A stretch of 64,000 bases of DNA from JBCBJX01 sp964342855 (GTDB lineage: Bacteria; Pseudomonadota; Alphaproteobacteria; Caulobacterales; Parvularculaceae): positions 1 to 64,000 of the forward strand of contig CAYFIB010000005.1 in the NCBI GenBank assembly GCA_964342855.1. Reading direction: 5' to 3'. A program made the translations under genes and the position numbers. A model generated the notes under the pieces. That model was not told the DNA's origin and did no database searches. It saw nothing but the letters and a program-made list of their open reading frames with translations. Numbering within the stretch: position 1 is the first letter of the stretch; each line of letters opens with the position of its first letter. Of the stretch, positions 48,210 to 56,202 are shown in pieces.

Positions 48210-48883
48210 TACTTGTTATCTTTGCCGATTTCTTCCTGACCGATTTTCCATTTTGGCAGAGCCCTGTCTTCACGTTTCTGAATCGGCTCATAGGCAGCCA
48301 AAATTTCAGTTAAGGACAGATTAACAATCCATCCAGAATAGTCATGGTGCGGAACATAAAACCCTAGTGCCCCCAGACGTTGAGAGTCCTTGTCAAACGT
48401 GCATCCGACAGGCGAGTGCACGGTGATGCCGTTGACGCTTTTCGGCGCGAACACGTCGATGATTTTGTCGCCTAACTCAAGCTGAGGCATGCGAGAAAAA
48501 TCATTCATGGCTGCGTGTAGCTTCCGAAATTCGGACGGCCTCGGCAGCTTCCCCGTCTCACGGACGTAGTGCTGTGTCATGGCTACCCTGCCGGGACAGA
48601 GATACGCGTAGGCACAGCGATTCGCTTGGATCTTTTCTTCGCTCACCGGGACATTGTGGCTCTCCGCAATCTGAGAGATTAGCGCCTCCATGCGATAGTG
48701 CCTGAGCTGCCAGAGAAAGCTCAATTTTTGGGAGTCGAGAAGGCTATCGTCTTCTGAGACTTCCTGAAAAGCACCAGAATACAAAGACTTAGCCGTGCTC
48801 TCAAGCTCTGCCCAAAATCCCTGGGGTACGTCCTCGGTAACGATTGAGAGAACCTGCGCCTTTTGAACCGCTTCAATGTCCAC
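48209..48883 (-). CDS. unknown 224-residue partner of the XRE-ImmA gene
   Basis: The protein (VDIEAVQKAQVLSIVTEDVP from the GTG start) is mostly helical and contains LRHYRMEALISQIAESHNVP, CAYAYLCPGRVAMTQHYVRE and LGALGFYVPHHDYSGWIVNL. No membrane segment, signal or known catalytic motif was recognised. GTG at 48883 has AAGGAG six bases before it; TTG at 48886 is too close. Being first in a two-gene operon with an XRE-peptidase, it is a candidate toxin or effector, or the peptidase substrate. Base composition is near 50% GC, unlike the backbone. Confidence 0.65.
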   Translation of the reverse strand: MDIEAVQKAQVLSIVTEDVPQGFWAELESTAKSLYSGAFQEVSEDDSLLDSQKLSFLWQLRHYRMEALISQIAESHNVPVSEEKIQANRCAYAYLCPGRVAMTQHYVRETGKLPRPSEFRKLHAAMNDFSRMPQLELGDKIIDVFAPKSVNGITVHSPVGCTFDKDSQRLGALGFYVPHHDYSGWIVNLSLTEILAAYEPIQKREDRALPKWKIGQEEIGKDNK

Positions 48884-48909
48884 CAATTTCTCCTTGCCAT
48901 AATGGACGA

Positions 48910-48921
48910 ATTAAGCTTAAT
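48910..48921. promoter_or_regulatory. 12-bp palindrome upstream of the XRE operon
   Basis: ATTAAGCTTAAT is a perfect palindrome 26 bases before the GTG of the partner gene, in a very AT-rich stretch that also has two AATCAA direct repeats. It is a likely operator for the XRE protein or overlaps the promoter. The rest of 48922-49015 shows no gene. Confidence 0.45.
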
Positions 48922-49017
48922 GGCATTTTTAATCAAAATAATCAAGCTAAGAACAGCGAAAACCTGTCCACACAAAGTTTAATAGCGGCAAACTGAGCAA
49001 ACATCTTGACGCTTAAA

Positions 49018-49152
49018 TTGACGCCCGCGATGGCCGCCGGGATCACTGACGAGCTTCTGGAAATGGAGGACATTGTGAAGCTGATCGACGCCCGCGCGCC
49101 TAAGCCGAAACGCGGCCCCTACAAAAAGCGCACGGCGGCAAATTCAAACTGA
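49018..49152 (+). pseudogene. 3' remnant of an IS1-type transposase
   Basis: The frame reads TPAMAAGITDELLEMEDIVK then LIDARAPKPKRGPYKKRTAA and stops at TGA 49150-49152 within the right terminal repeat. TPAMAAG followed by an EDIV helix is the standard C-terminus of IS1-family transposases in rhizobia and relatives. Everything upstream, including the catalytic region, is missing and replaced by cargo. Confidence 0.75.
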
Positions 49153-49176
49153 GACACTACCAACCGTCGCCGCCGC

Positions 49177-49205
49177 TTGTCTTGACCGGGCGGCTCCTGT
49201 ATACG
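49177..49205 (+). promoter_or_regulatory. probable rplY promoter
   Basis: TTGTCT (49177-49182) and TATACG (49200-49205) are spaced by 17 bases, just outside the right end of the mobile unit. Translation starts at 49264. Confidence 0.45.
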
Positions 49206-49263
49206 CCCGCGCTCCAATCAATGAGAACGTAAGGGGCGTCGCCCCGCCGAAGGACCTGAACCC

Positions 49264-49908
49264 ATGGCCGAGATGGATATTTTCACCTGCGAAGTTCGTG
49301 ATCGCGTCGGCACCGGTGGCGCTCGCGCGGCGCGTCGCGAGGGCTGGGTTCCGGGCGTCCTTTACGGCGGCGACAAGGGCCCCGTCTCAATCCAGCTGAA
49401 GTTCAACGAGGTGCTGAAGGCCTACAACGCTGGTCGCATGTCCTCGCATCTTGCGAAGATCCGCGTGGCCGAAGGCTCTGAAACCTACGACCAGCAGGTC
49501 GTCGCCCGCGAAGTGCAGGTCGACCCTGTGAAAGATCGCCCGATGCACGTCGACCTGATGCGCGTCGAAGAAGGCGATTCGATCACCGTAGACGTGGCGG
49601 TCCACTTCGTGAACGAAGAGAAGAGCCCGGGCATCAAGCGCGGCGGCGTTCTCAACATCGTTCGTCACACGGTCGAGCTGCTCTGCCCGGCGACGGCGAT
49701 CCCGGAGTTCATCGAAGCCGACCTCACCGGCCTCGACGTCAACGACGTGATCCACATCTCCTCATTCAAGCTTCCGGAAGGCGCGACGCCGACGATCACC
49801 GATCGCGACTTCACCGTCGCCACCATCTCCGCCCCGTCCGGCATGCGCTCTTCGGAGAACGCTGACGAAGGCGAGGAAGCGGGCGAAGACGAAGCGACCG
49901 AGGAATAA
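49264..49908 (+). CDS. rplY: 50S ribosomal protein L25/general stress protein Ctc
   Basis: The 214-residue long form has FTCEVRDRVGTGGARAARREGWVPGVLYGGDKG (5S rRNA-binding L25 domain, about 5-95). A second beta domain (VDVAVHFVNEEKSPGIKRGGVLNIVRH) and an acidic tail EEAGEDEATEE follow. It binds 5S rRNA in the central protuberance. It is followed 28 bases later by pth, the conserved rplY-pth order. Confidence 0.95.
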   Translation: MAEMDIFTCEVRDRVGTGGARAARREGWVPGVLYGGDKGPVSIQLKFNEVLKAYNAGRMSSHLAKIRVAEGSETYDQQVVAREVQVDPVKDRPMHVDLMRVEEGDSITVDVAVHFVNEEKSPGIKRGGVLNIVRHTVELLCPATAIPEFIEADLTGLDVNDVIHISSFKLPEGATPTITDRDFTVATISAPSGMRSSENADEGEEAGEDEATEE

Positions 49909-49936
49909 GCTTCCTCCTCCGTTCAGGGAGGAGCGG

Positions 49937-50656
49937 ATGCGCCTCTTCGTCGGCCTCGGGAACCCGGGCGCGAAATACGAAAAGCATCGACACAATGTCG
50001 GGTTCATGGCTGTCGACGCGATCGCGCGCGCGCTGCGGTTCGATGATCCGCGCGCGAAGTTTCAGGCGCACGCGCGCGAGGGCCTGATCGACGGCCCGGC
50101 GGGCTCGGACAAGGTCCTCCTCCTTAAGCCGCAGACCTATATGAACGAAAGCGGCCGCGCCGTCGGCGAGGCCGCGCGCTTCTATAAAATCCCCCCCGAG
50201 AACGTCGTCGTCTTTTATGACGAGCTCGACCTCGCCCCCGGGAAGGTGAAAGTGAAGCGCGGTGGCGGCGCGGCGGGGCACAACGGCATCCGCTCCATCG
50301 ATCCGGTCATCGGGAACGATTACCTCCGGGTGCGGATCGGCATCGGCCATCCGGGATCACGGGAGCGCGTCACCGGCCATGTGCTCGGCGATTTCGCGAA
50401 AGCCGACCATGACTGGCTCGACCCGCTGCTCGACGCCATGGCCCGCGCCTGCCCGCTCCTCCTCGCCGCCGACGACGGCGCGCGCTTCATGACCGAAGTC
50501 GCCCGCCTGACCGCGCCGCCGAAACCGGAAAAGCCCGCGAAACCCGCTGCGTCGACCGCCCCCAAACGGCGCCCCACCGATATCCCGGACACCCAACCCG
50601 CGGACGGCCCCATGGCCGCAGCCCTGCGCAAGCTGAAGGGCGGTTCAGACGGCTAA
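49937..50656 (+). CDS. pth: peptidyl-tRNA hydrolase
   Basis: The 239-residue protein has MRLFVGLGNPGAKYEKHRHN with the catalytic His in HRHNVGFM, then LLKPQTYMNESGRAV, VVFYDELDLAPGKVKVKRGGGAAGHNGIRSI and VRIGIGHPGSRERVTGHVLGDF. It releases peptides from dropped-off peptidyl-tRNAs. A Pro/Lys/Ala-rich extension of about 45 residues (PKPEKPAKPAASTAPKRRPT) follows the usual end, common in this bacterial group. Confidence 0.96.
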   Translation: MRLFVGLGNPGAKYEKHRHNVGFMAVDAIARALRFDDPRAKFQAHAREGLIDGPAGSDKVLLLKPQTYMNESGRAVGEAARFYKIPPENVVVFYDELDLAPGKVKVKRGGGAAGHNGIRSIDPVIGNDYLRVRIGIGHPGSRERVTGHVLGDFAKADHDWLDPLLDAMARACPLLLAADDGARFMTEVARLTAPPKPEKPAKPAASTAPKRRPTDIPDTQPADGPMAAALRKLKGGSDG

Positions 50657-50726
50657 AAGCGCCTCACACGCTATCAATTGCAGTTAGCCTGTGGTTGGAA
50701 TTGGGAAGCAATCGGGGCGATCCATC

Positions 50727-51740
50727 ATGAAACGTTCTTTCGCGGCGATGGTCGCCGTCTTCCTGTCGTCGATAATGATCGTCGATGCGCAGGACCTTCC
50801 CAATGAACAGGAGTTCGCTGAAACAGTTGGGTACAACACCAAAGCTGGAGAGGTCATTCAGGCCTATCTGGCGGTACTCAACGACGCAACTACGCTTGGC
50901 GTCATCATGAACGCCGTCGCCTATGATGGGGCCGACCCGGCGACGTACGATCAGCAAGTATCGGAAATCATCGCGAAAGCGGAGCAAGTCCGCACGTCAG
51001 CTGAAGACCTGCGCACCTCCTTGGGAACGCCGCCAGTGTCCTACCTGCGGCAGTTTTCCGAGCAGCGAGATGGCATTGCGCCGTACATCAATGAACTCTC
51101 CGCCTTCACCCGGAACCAAATCGCTATCTGGCGACGACAATGGGAGGCGCTAACTACAGGGAAGGTCGGCGCCTACGAAAACCTGCTCGCCGAGGAATTG
51201 GACGGCGGCGTTTTAATCCTGAACGGTGAGAACGCGCTGGTTCGGCTCGCGCAGACGGGGATCAGCAAGTCAGATCCCGGCTATTCCCTGAAAGAAATGA
51301 TTGTCCATGGGAACAATGCTCTGATCGCATTTATTGAGTTTTTCGGCGCATTCTCCACCAGCCTCCCGGAGGAGGATCTGGAACGGCGAGCATCTTTTTT
51401 CAGTGCGGTTTCGGCCTTTGAGCGGGAGCTGGTCGTATTCGACAAGAAACTCAGCCCGTTCCGGAAGTCGATCTCTGATCTTCCTCGAAAGGCGCGTAAA
51501 GACACCGCTCAATTGGCGGAGTGTCTGGAAGAATCGAGGCGGACGGAGACTGGAATTCTCCGGGTGCTGGGCGTGTATGGCGTAACTCTGGACGCGGCGA
51601 TCGCCGGAACGTTCGACGAGAAGAAGCAGGCCGACCTCATTGAGGCCGAACGCGAACTCGCGCTCCTCAGCAATCAACGCGTCGAGGCGCAACAGATCTG
51701 CGCCGCTATCGCCCAGCGCGTTTTGGCCGAGCTTCGCTAA
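50727..51740 (+). CDS. exported helical protein, unknown
   Basis: The 337-residue protein has a signal peptide MKRSFAAMVAVFLSSIMIVD ending at about AQD. The long, mainly helical mature region contains EVIQAYLAVLNDATTLGVIMN, FIEFFGAFSTSLPEEDLER and a terminal coiled-coil-like ERELALLSNQRVEAQQICAAIAQRV. No family is recognised. It stands alone with 70 bases to pth and 199 bases to the next gene, and its codon use is somewhat less GC-rich than its neighbours. Likely periplasmic. Confidence 0.6.
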   Translation: MKRSFAAMVAVFLSSIMIVDAQDLPNEQEFAETVGYNTKAGEVIQAYLAVLNDATTLGVIMNAVAYDGADPATYDQQVSEIIAKAEQVRTSAEDLRTSLGTPPVSYLRQFSEQRDGIAPYINELSAFTRNQIAIWRRQWEALTTGKVGAYENLLAEELDGGVLILNGENALVRLAQTGISKSDPGYSLKEMIVHGNNALIAFIEFFGAFSTSLPEEDLERRASFFSAVSAFERELVVFDKKLSPFRKSISDLPRKARKDTAQLAECLEESRRTETGILRVLGVYGVTLDAAIAGTFDEKKQADLIEAERELALLSNQRVEAQQICAAIAQRVLAELR

Positions 51741-51904
51741 CGACGCTACTCTCAGTTTTGAAGCCAGCCCTCACATGCTTGGGCTACGATAGCTCTGTCT
51801 CCTAGCTAAACTCGCCGTACAGACCGTGACGTGTCGTGACGTTCGTCCGACCAGCGCATGGATCCAACACCATATCGGCGCTCACATTCGCTCTTCGTCG
51901 CGGA

Positions 51905-51941
51905 TTGACGCGCGCTCTTTTATGTAATTATGTTATTACAT
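51905..51941 (+). promoter_or_regulatory. promoter with overlapping ArsR-type operator
   Basis: TTGACG at 51905-51910 is a -35 box, with a weak TATGTT-like -10 about 18 bases on. ATGTAAT (51922-51928) and ATTACAT (51935-51941) form a 7-bp inverted repeat with a 6-base spacer that covers the -10 and the ATG at 51940. This is a typical place for self-repression by the ArsR protein. Confidence 0.55.
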
Positions 51942-52290
51942 GTTTACATCCGACGAGATGAACGCGGTGTTCCACGCCCTCGCCCATGAGACGCGGCGGG
52001 CGATCCTGGACATCCTTCGCGCCTCGCCCGGCCTCGGCGTCGGGGAGCTCGCGAAGTCCTTCGACGTGACGCGCATCGCCGTGATGAACCATCTCGCGGT
52101 GCTCGAGGCGGCGGGGCTTGTCACCAGCTTCAAGGAGGGCCGCGTTCGGCGGCTCTATCTCAATCTCGCGCCGATCCGGCTGATCTATGATCGCTGGTCG
52201 GACGATTACAGCGATTACTGGTCCGGGAGGCTGACCTCCCTCAAATACGCCGCCGAGGCGGCTGCAGCGAAAAGGGGCGATACGGAATGA
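51940..52290 (+). CDS. ArsR-family transcriptional regulator
   Basis: The 116-residue winged-helix protein MFTSDEMNAVFHALAHETRR has the HTH LDILRASPGLGVGELAKSFDVTRIAVMNHLAVLEAAGLVTSFKEGR. No Cys metal site is visible, which fits the subgroup that pairs with AHSA1/SRPBCC proteins. The stop overlaps the next ATG (ATGA). The 5' palindrome suggests autoregulation. Confidence 0.9.
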   Translation: MFTSDEMNAVFHALAHETRRAILDILRASPGLGVGELAKSFDVTRIAVMNHLAVLEAAGLVTSFKEGRVRRLYLNLAPIRLIYDRWSDDYSDYWSGRLTSLKYAAEAAAAKRGDTE

Positions 52291-52820
52291 ATAGCGAGAA
52301 AAAATACGCGGACCGAGCGGTCTACCGCATCGTCATCAACGCGCCCATCGACGTCGTCTGGTCGACCCTCGTGAAGACGGACGAGGCGCTCCCCTTCTTC
52401 TTCGGCGCCGTCTGCGAGACCAAGGACGGCCTCAAACCTGGCGCCTCCATGCGCATGGTGACGCCGAACCGGAAGTTCGCGAGCGTCGTCGGCGAGGTGC
52501 TGGAGTTCAGCCCGCCCCACCGCTACGCGCACACCATGGCGTTCACGCCTTATGGGGACGAGCCGTGCACGGTCATTTACGAGCTGAAGGAGGTCGAGGG
52601 CGGCGTCGAGTTCTCCCTCATCACCGAGAACGTTCCCGCGGGCTCCAAGAGCGAGAAGTCCATGGCCGATGGCGGACCGTTCATCACGCAGAACCTGAAG
52701 GCGCTTGTGGAGACCGGCAAGCCCGCCTTCAGCGGCCGGATGGTCATGATGCTGGGGCCGATCATGGGCGTCATGACGCCGAAGGTCAGCCGCATCGAAA
52801 ACTGGCCGTTGAAAAACTAA
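52287..52820 (+). CDS. SRPBCC (AHSA1-like) ligand-binding protein
   Basis: The 177-residue protein has the START/SRPBCC helix-grip start VYRIVINAPIDVVWSTLVKTDEALPFFF. It continues VLEFSPPHRYAHTMAFTPYG and SLITENVPAG. This fold binds hydrophobic ligands. It is coupled to the ArsR gene by a four-base overlap, and the DUF4287 gene follows 13 bases later, so the three form an operon. No ligand can be inferred. Confidence 0.85.
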   Translation: MNSEKKYADRAVYRIVINAPIDVVWSTLVKTDEALPFFFGAVCETKDGLKPGASMRMVTPNRKFASVVGEVLEFSPPHRYAHTMAFTPYGDEPCTVIYELKEVEGGVEFSLITENVPAGSKSEKSMADGGPFITQNLKALVETGKPAFSGRMVMMLGPIMGVMTPKVSRIENWPLKN

Positions 52821-52833
52821 ACGGGAGGAGACC

Positions 52834-53391
52834 ATGGCGCAAAGCCCTGAGGAGATGGCGGCGGCGATGATCGCCAACATGCCGGAAAAGACCGGCAAAC
52901 CGCTCGAGGACTGGGTCGCGATCGTCGCAAAGAGCGGGCTTCAGAAGCATGGCGAGATCGTCAAGATGCTGAAGACCGATCACGCGATGACCCACGGCTT
53001 CGCGAACCTGGTCGCCCACACCTTCAAGAACGCGGGCGCGGAAACCGAAGACGATCCCGTAGCCGCGATCTATGCGGGCCCGAAGGAAGGTCTCCGACCG
53101 ATCCACGACACGCTGGCCAAGGCCGCCGCGGGGTTCGGGTCCGATGTCGAGTTCGCGCCGAAGAAGGGGTATGTCAGCCTGCGGCGGAACAAGCAGTTTG
53201 CTCTCATTCAGCCGTCGACGAAGACGCGCGTCGATCTCGGCCTCAACCTGAAAGGCGTGGAGCCCGCCGGAAAGTTGGAGGCGGCGGGTTCGTGGAACGG
53301 CATGGTCAGCCATCGCGTTCGCCTTGAAAACCTCGAAGACGTCGACGCGGACGTGCTCGGATGGCTGAAGGCGGCCTACGACGCAGGCTGA
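52834..53391 (+). CDS. DUF4287/DUF5655-type protein
   Basis: The 185-residue protein MAQSPEEMAAAMIANMPEKT has the N-terminal DUF4287 helical segment (GKPLEDWVAIVAKSGLQKHGEIVKMLKTDHAMTHGFANLVAH). A C-terminal beta-rich DUF5655 domain (FAPKKGYVSLRRNKQFALIQPSTKTRVDLGLNLKG) follows. Such proteins are often encoded with ArsR and AHSA1 genes; function is unknown. GGGAGGAGACC precedes the ATG. Confidence 0.82.
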   Translation: MAQSPEEMAAAMIANMPEKTGKPLEDWVAIVAKSGLQKHGEIVKMLKTDHAMTHGFANLVAHTFKNAGAETEDDPVAAIYAGPKEGLRPIHDTLAKAAAGFGSDVEFAPKKGYVSLRRNKQFALIQPSTKTRVDLGLNLKGVEPAGKLEAAGSWNGMVSHRVRLENLEDVDADVLGWLKAAYDAG

Positions 53392-53474
53392 ATACACGAC
53401 GACTTGCATCCCGCCGGAGTGACTTAAAAAGCCGACAGCGTTAGAAGTTCTCGCCGTTTCGGGGAGCATTTCTT

Positions 53475-55502
53475 GTGATTAAGTGGATCGCCGCCGGAGC
53501 AGGCGCGCTCGTTCTGACTGTTCTCGCCGCAGTTTTCGGAACCGGCTCCCTCCCCGGTCTTCTCTTTGGCGCCGCGCATCGGCTCGACATCAAGGGCGCC
53601 GCGCCGGTCGTCGCGCCAGCTGCGGCGGGCGAAACGCGCGGCTGGGACGCCTATGGCGGCGACAAGGGCGGCGCTCGCTGGAGCTCTCTCGACGAGATCA
53701 CGACAGAGAACGTCCGCCAGCTGAAAGAAGCCTGGTCCGTCCGCACGGGCCACGCGGACGTCGTCGAGCACGCCTTCCGGCGTTCGGCCTTCGAGGCGAC
53801 GCCGATCCTCTTCGACGACAAGCTTACCCTCTGCACGCCCTTCAATGTGGTTCTCGCGCTTGATCCGGGAACAGGCGCTGAAATCTGGCGCTTTGATCCG
53901 CAGATCGATCTCGACCAGAAACCCGCGAACAAGTTCATCTGCCGCGGCGTCGCGGCGTGGACGGACGCCGGAGCTAGCGCCGGCGGCCTCTGCGCGAAAA
54001 CCGTCTTCATGGGCACGAACGACGCGCGCCTGATCGCCCTTGACGCGCCGACGGGTCAGCGCTGCCTCGGCTTCGGCATGGACGGCGAAGTACGGATCAA
54101 TCCCGGCATGGACCTCGTCTGGCCGGGCGAATTCCAGATCACATCCGCGCCCGCCATCGCGGGCGACGTCGTCATCGTCGGCTCGGCTATATCGGACAAT
54201 GTCCGCGTCGCCGCGCCGCGCGGGACCGTCCGCGCCTATGATGCGCGCACCGGCGCCCTGCTCTGGACGTTCGATCCCGTGCCGCGGGAGGCGAGCCTCG
54301 CCGCCGCGCAGGGCTGGCCGGAGGGCGTCGCGCCGGTCGAGGGGCACGCCAACGTCTGGTCGACCATGTCCGTCGACGAAGCGCGCGGTCTTGTCTTCCT
54401 GCCGACCTCCAGCCCGAGCCCGGACTTCTTCGGCGGCCTGCGGGTCGGGGACAACGACTATGCCAACGCCGTCGTGGCGCTGGAGGCTGCAAGCGGCGCC
54501 GTCGTCTGGAGCTTCCAGACCATCCGCCACGATGTCTGGGACTATGACGTCGCCGTGCAGCCGGGCCTCTACACGGTGACGACGGATGAAGGCGCGCGCG
54601 ACGTCGTCGCGGTCGCGACCAAGCACGGCTTCGTCTTCGTTCTCGACCGGGAGACGGGGGAACCCGTGCTGCCGATCAAGGAGATTGAAACGCCGCCGAC
54701 GGACATTCGGGGCGAGGTGCTCGCTAAAACCCAGCCGATCCCGGCGATTACGCCCGCCATCGTCCCGGCGGGCGTCGATCCGAACGAAGCTTTCGGCCTC
54801 ACCGGGTTCGATCGCGGCGAGTGCAAAGCGAAGCTGAAAGCCCTGCGCGATGACGGGCTCTTCACCCCGCCCTCGCTTGAAGGAACCGCCCTCACCCCGT
54901 TCACCGGGGGCGGCGCGAACTGGGGCTCCCACGCCTACGACCCGACGCGCAATCTCCTCATCGTCCCGATGACGAACTTGACGCACGAGATCAAGCTTCT
55001 GCCTTCGGATGAATTCGAACAGGCGGAAATCACCCGCGAGAGCGCGGACGTCGCCCGCATGTCCGGCGCGCCCTATTCCATCCTGCGGGAGGTGGTTCTC
55101 TCCTCTCTCGGCCTGCCGTGCACGCCGCCGCCCTGGGGCGTTCTCGCCGCGGTCGATCTCGACACGGGCAAACTCGTCTGGCGGCGGAAGGTCGGCACGA
55201 CTGAGGACCTCGCCGACGGTCTCGCGCTCCCCATCGGGATGCCGCTGACGGGCGGCCCCGCCGCGACGGCGGGCGGGCTCATCTTCATGGGCGCGGCCTA
55301 TGACGATTATCTGCGCGCGTTTTCCACGGAGACGGGCGAAGAACTCTGGAAAGGCCGCCTCCCCGCCGGCCCGCAGGCGACGCCCATGGTTTATGAGTGG
55401 AAGGGCCGCCAGTACGTGGTCATCGCCGCCGGCGGCCACGGCGACGCGGGCACGACCATGGGCGACCACGTCGTAGCCTTCGCGTTGCCGGAGCGCGGCT
55501 GA
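53475..55502 (+). CDS. PQQ-dependent dehydrogenase, membrane-anchored
   Basis: The 675-residue protein has one N-terminal helix (IKWIAAGAGALVLTVLAAVFG) and an eight-bladed beta-propeller beginning WDAYGGDKGGARWSSLDEIT. Repeated tryptophan-docking blades include VLALDPGTGAEIWRFDP, VRAYDARTGALLWTFDP, VVALEAASGAVVWSF and LRAFSTETGEELWKGRLP. FQTIRHDVWDYDVAVQP is the quinoprotein signature. It should oxidise a sugar, polyol or alcohol in the periplasm and reduce ubiquinone. No pqq biosynthesis gene is in the window. The GTG start was used. Confidence 0.87.
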   Translation: MIKWIAAGAGALVLTVLAAVFGTGSLPGLLFGAAHRLDIKGAAPVVAPAAAGETRGWDAYGGDKGGARWSSLDEITTENVRQLKEAWSVRTGHADVVEHAFRRSAFEATPILFDDKLTLCTPFNVVLALDPGTGAEIWRFDPQIDLDQKPANKFICRGVAAWTDAGASAGGLCAKTVFMGTNDARLIALDAPTGQRCLGFGMDGEVRINPGMDLVWPGEFQITSAPAIAGDVVIVGSAISDNVRVAAPRGTVRAYDARTGALLWTFDPVPREASLAAAQGWPEGVAPVEGHANVWSTMSVDEARGLVFLPTSSPSPDFFGGLRVGDNDYANAVVALEAASGAVVWSFQTIRHDVWDYDVAVQPGLYTVTTDEGARDVVAVATKHGFVFVLDRETGEPVLPIKEIETPPTDIRGEVLAKTQPIPAITPAIVPAGVDPNEAFGLTGFDRGECKAKLKALRDDGLFTPPSLEGTALTPFTGGGANWGSHAYDPTRNLLIVPMTNLTHEIKLLPSDEFEQAEITRESADVARMSGAPYSILREVVLSSLGLPCTPPPWGVLAAVDLDTGKLVWRRKVGTTEDLADGLALPIGMPLTGGPAATAGGLIFMGAAYDDYLRAFSTETGEELWKGRLPAGPQATPMVYEWKGRQYVVIAAGGHGDAGTTMGDHVVAFALPERG

Positions 55503-55577
55503 CGATGTCGTGAATTGCGAATGATTTGCATTTGTGATTTCGTCACGCGCTAATCACGACAACGGAGCGCCATCATC

Positions 55578-56195
55578 ATGACCCCCGATTTCTGGAACGA
55601 GCGCTATAGCGAAACGCCGTTCTCCTATGGCGAAGCGCCGAACGGCTTTCTCGCCGCGTGCGCCGGTCTTCTGCCGGCGCAGGGCCGCGCCCTCGTTCCG
55701 GGCGACGGTCAGGGGCGCAACGGCGTGTGGCTCGCGAAACAGGGGCTGCGCCCGCTCTGCATCGACTATTCCGAGATCGCCATCGAACAGGCGGCCGCGT
55801 TCGCCGCGCGCGAGAACGTGGAAATCGATACCGCGACGGGAGATTTTCTGCAGGCGGAGGTTCCAGCGGGGGCGTTCGCCCTCGCCGCGTCCATCTACTT
55901 CCACCTGCCGGCGGATATGCGCGCGGACGGTCACCGAAAAATCGCCGCTGCTCTCGCTCCCGGCGGTCGTCTTATCCTTGAAGGCTTCGCCAAAGGACAG
56001 GCGGCGTTTCAGAAGTCGCATGGTTCCGGCGGACCGCCGGACGCCGCCATGCACCTCGAGGCGGAGACGTTGCTCGCTGATTTTGCGTCGCTGCGCCCGC
56101 TCTATCTGGAGACGGTGGAAATCCACCTCCATGAAGCGCCGTTTCATGAAGGCCTGGCGAAGGTCGTTCGGGCGGTGTTCGAAAAACCCGCATAA
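55578..56195 (+). CDS. class I SAM-dependent methyltransferase
   Basis: The 205-residue protein begins MTPDFWNERYSETPFSYGEA. Motif I is RALVPGDGQGRNGVWLAKQG, motif II the acidic DYSEIAIEQA, and a late ASIYFHLPADMRADGHRKIAAALAPGG completes a small TehB/thiopurine-type methyltransferase. The substrate is unknown; small thiols, tellurite or halide-type acceptors are typical. The neighbour on the opposite strand is a LytTR regulator; their 3' ends are 7 bases apart. Confidence 0.82.
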   Translation: MTPDFWNERYSETPFSYGEAPNGFLAACAGLLPAQGRALVPGDGQGRNGVWLAKQGLRPLCIDYSEIAIEQAAAFAARENVEIDTATGDFLQAEVPAGAFALAASIYFHLPADMRADGHRKIAAALAPGGRLILEGFAKGQAAFQKSHGSGGPPDAAMHLEAETLLADFASLRPLYLETVEIHLHEAPFHEGLAKVVRAVFEKPA

Positions 56196-56202
56196 CGGCG
56201 CA

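Larger units (their letters stand above)
46515..49161. mobile_element. 2.65-kb unit with perfect 19-bp terminal inverted repeats
   Basis: GGTAGTGTCTCAGTTTGAA at 46515-46533 is exactly inverted at 49143-49161. Only the last 40-odd codons of an IS1-type transposase remain at the right end, with its stop codon inside the repeat. Between the ends are a 64-residue protein, a frameshifted small gene, an XRE-ImmA/IrrE gene and its coupled partner. Flanks are GGACGTCG and AACCGTCG, which may be a decayed 8-bp target duplication. GC is clearly lower in the peptidase-partner part. The unit has probably lost transposase sequence and gained cargo. Confidence 0.8.

Noticed and set aside
53424..55469. A 681-codon frame antisense to the PQQ dehydrogenase
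   Set aside because: It is Arg/Asp/Glu-rich with no fold. The sense strand carries regular propeller blades.
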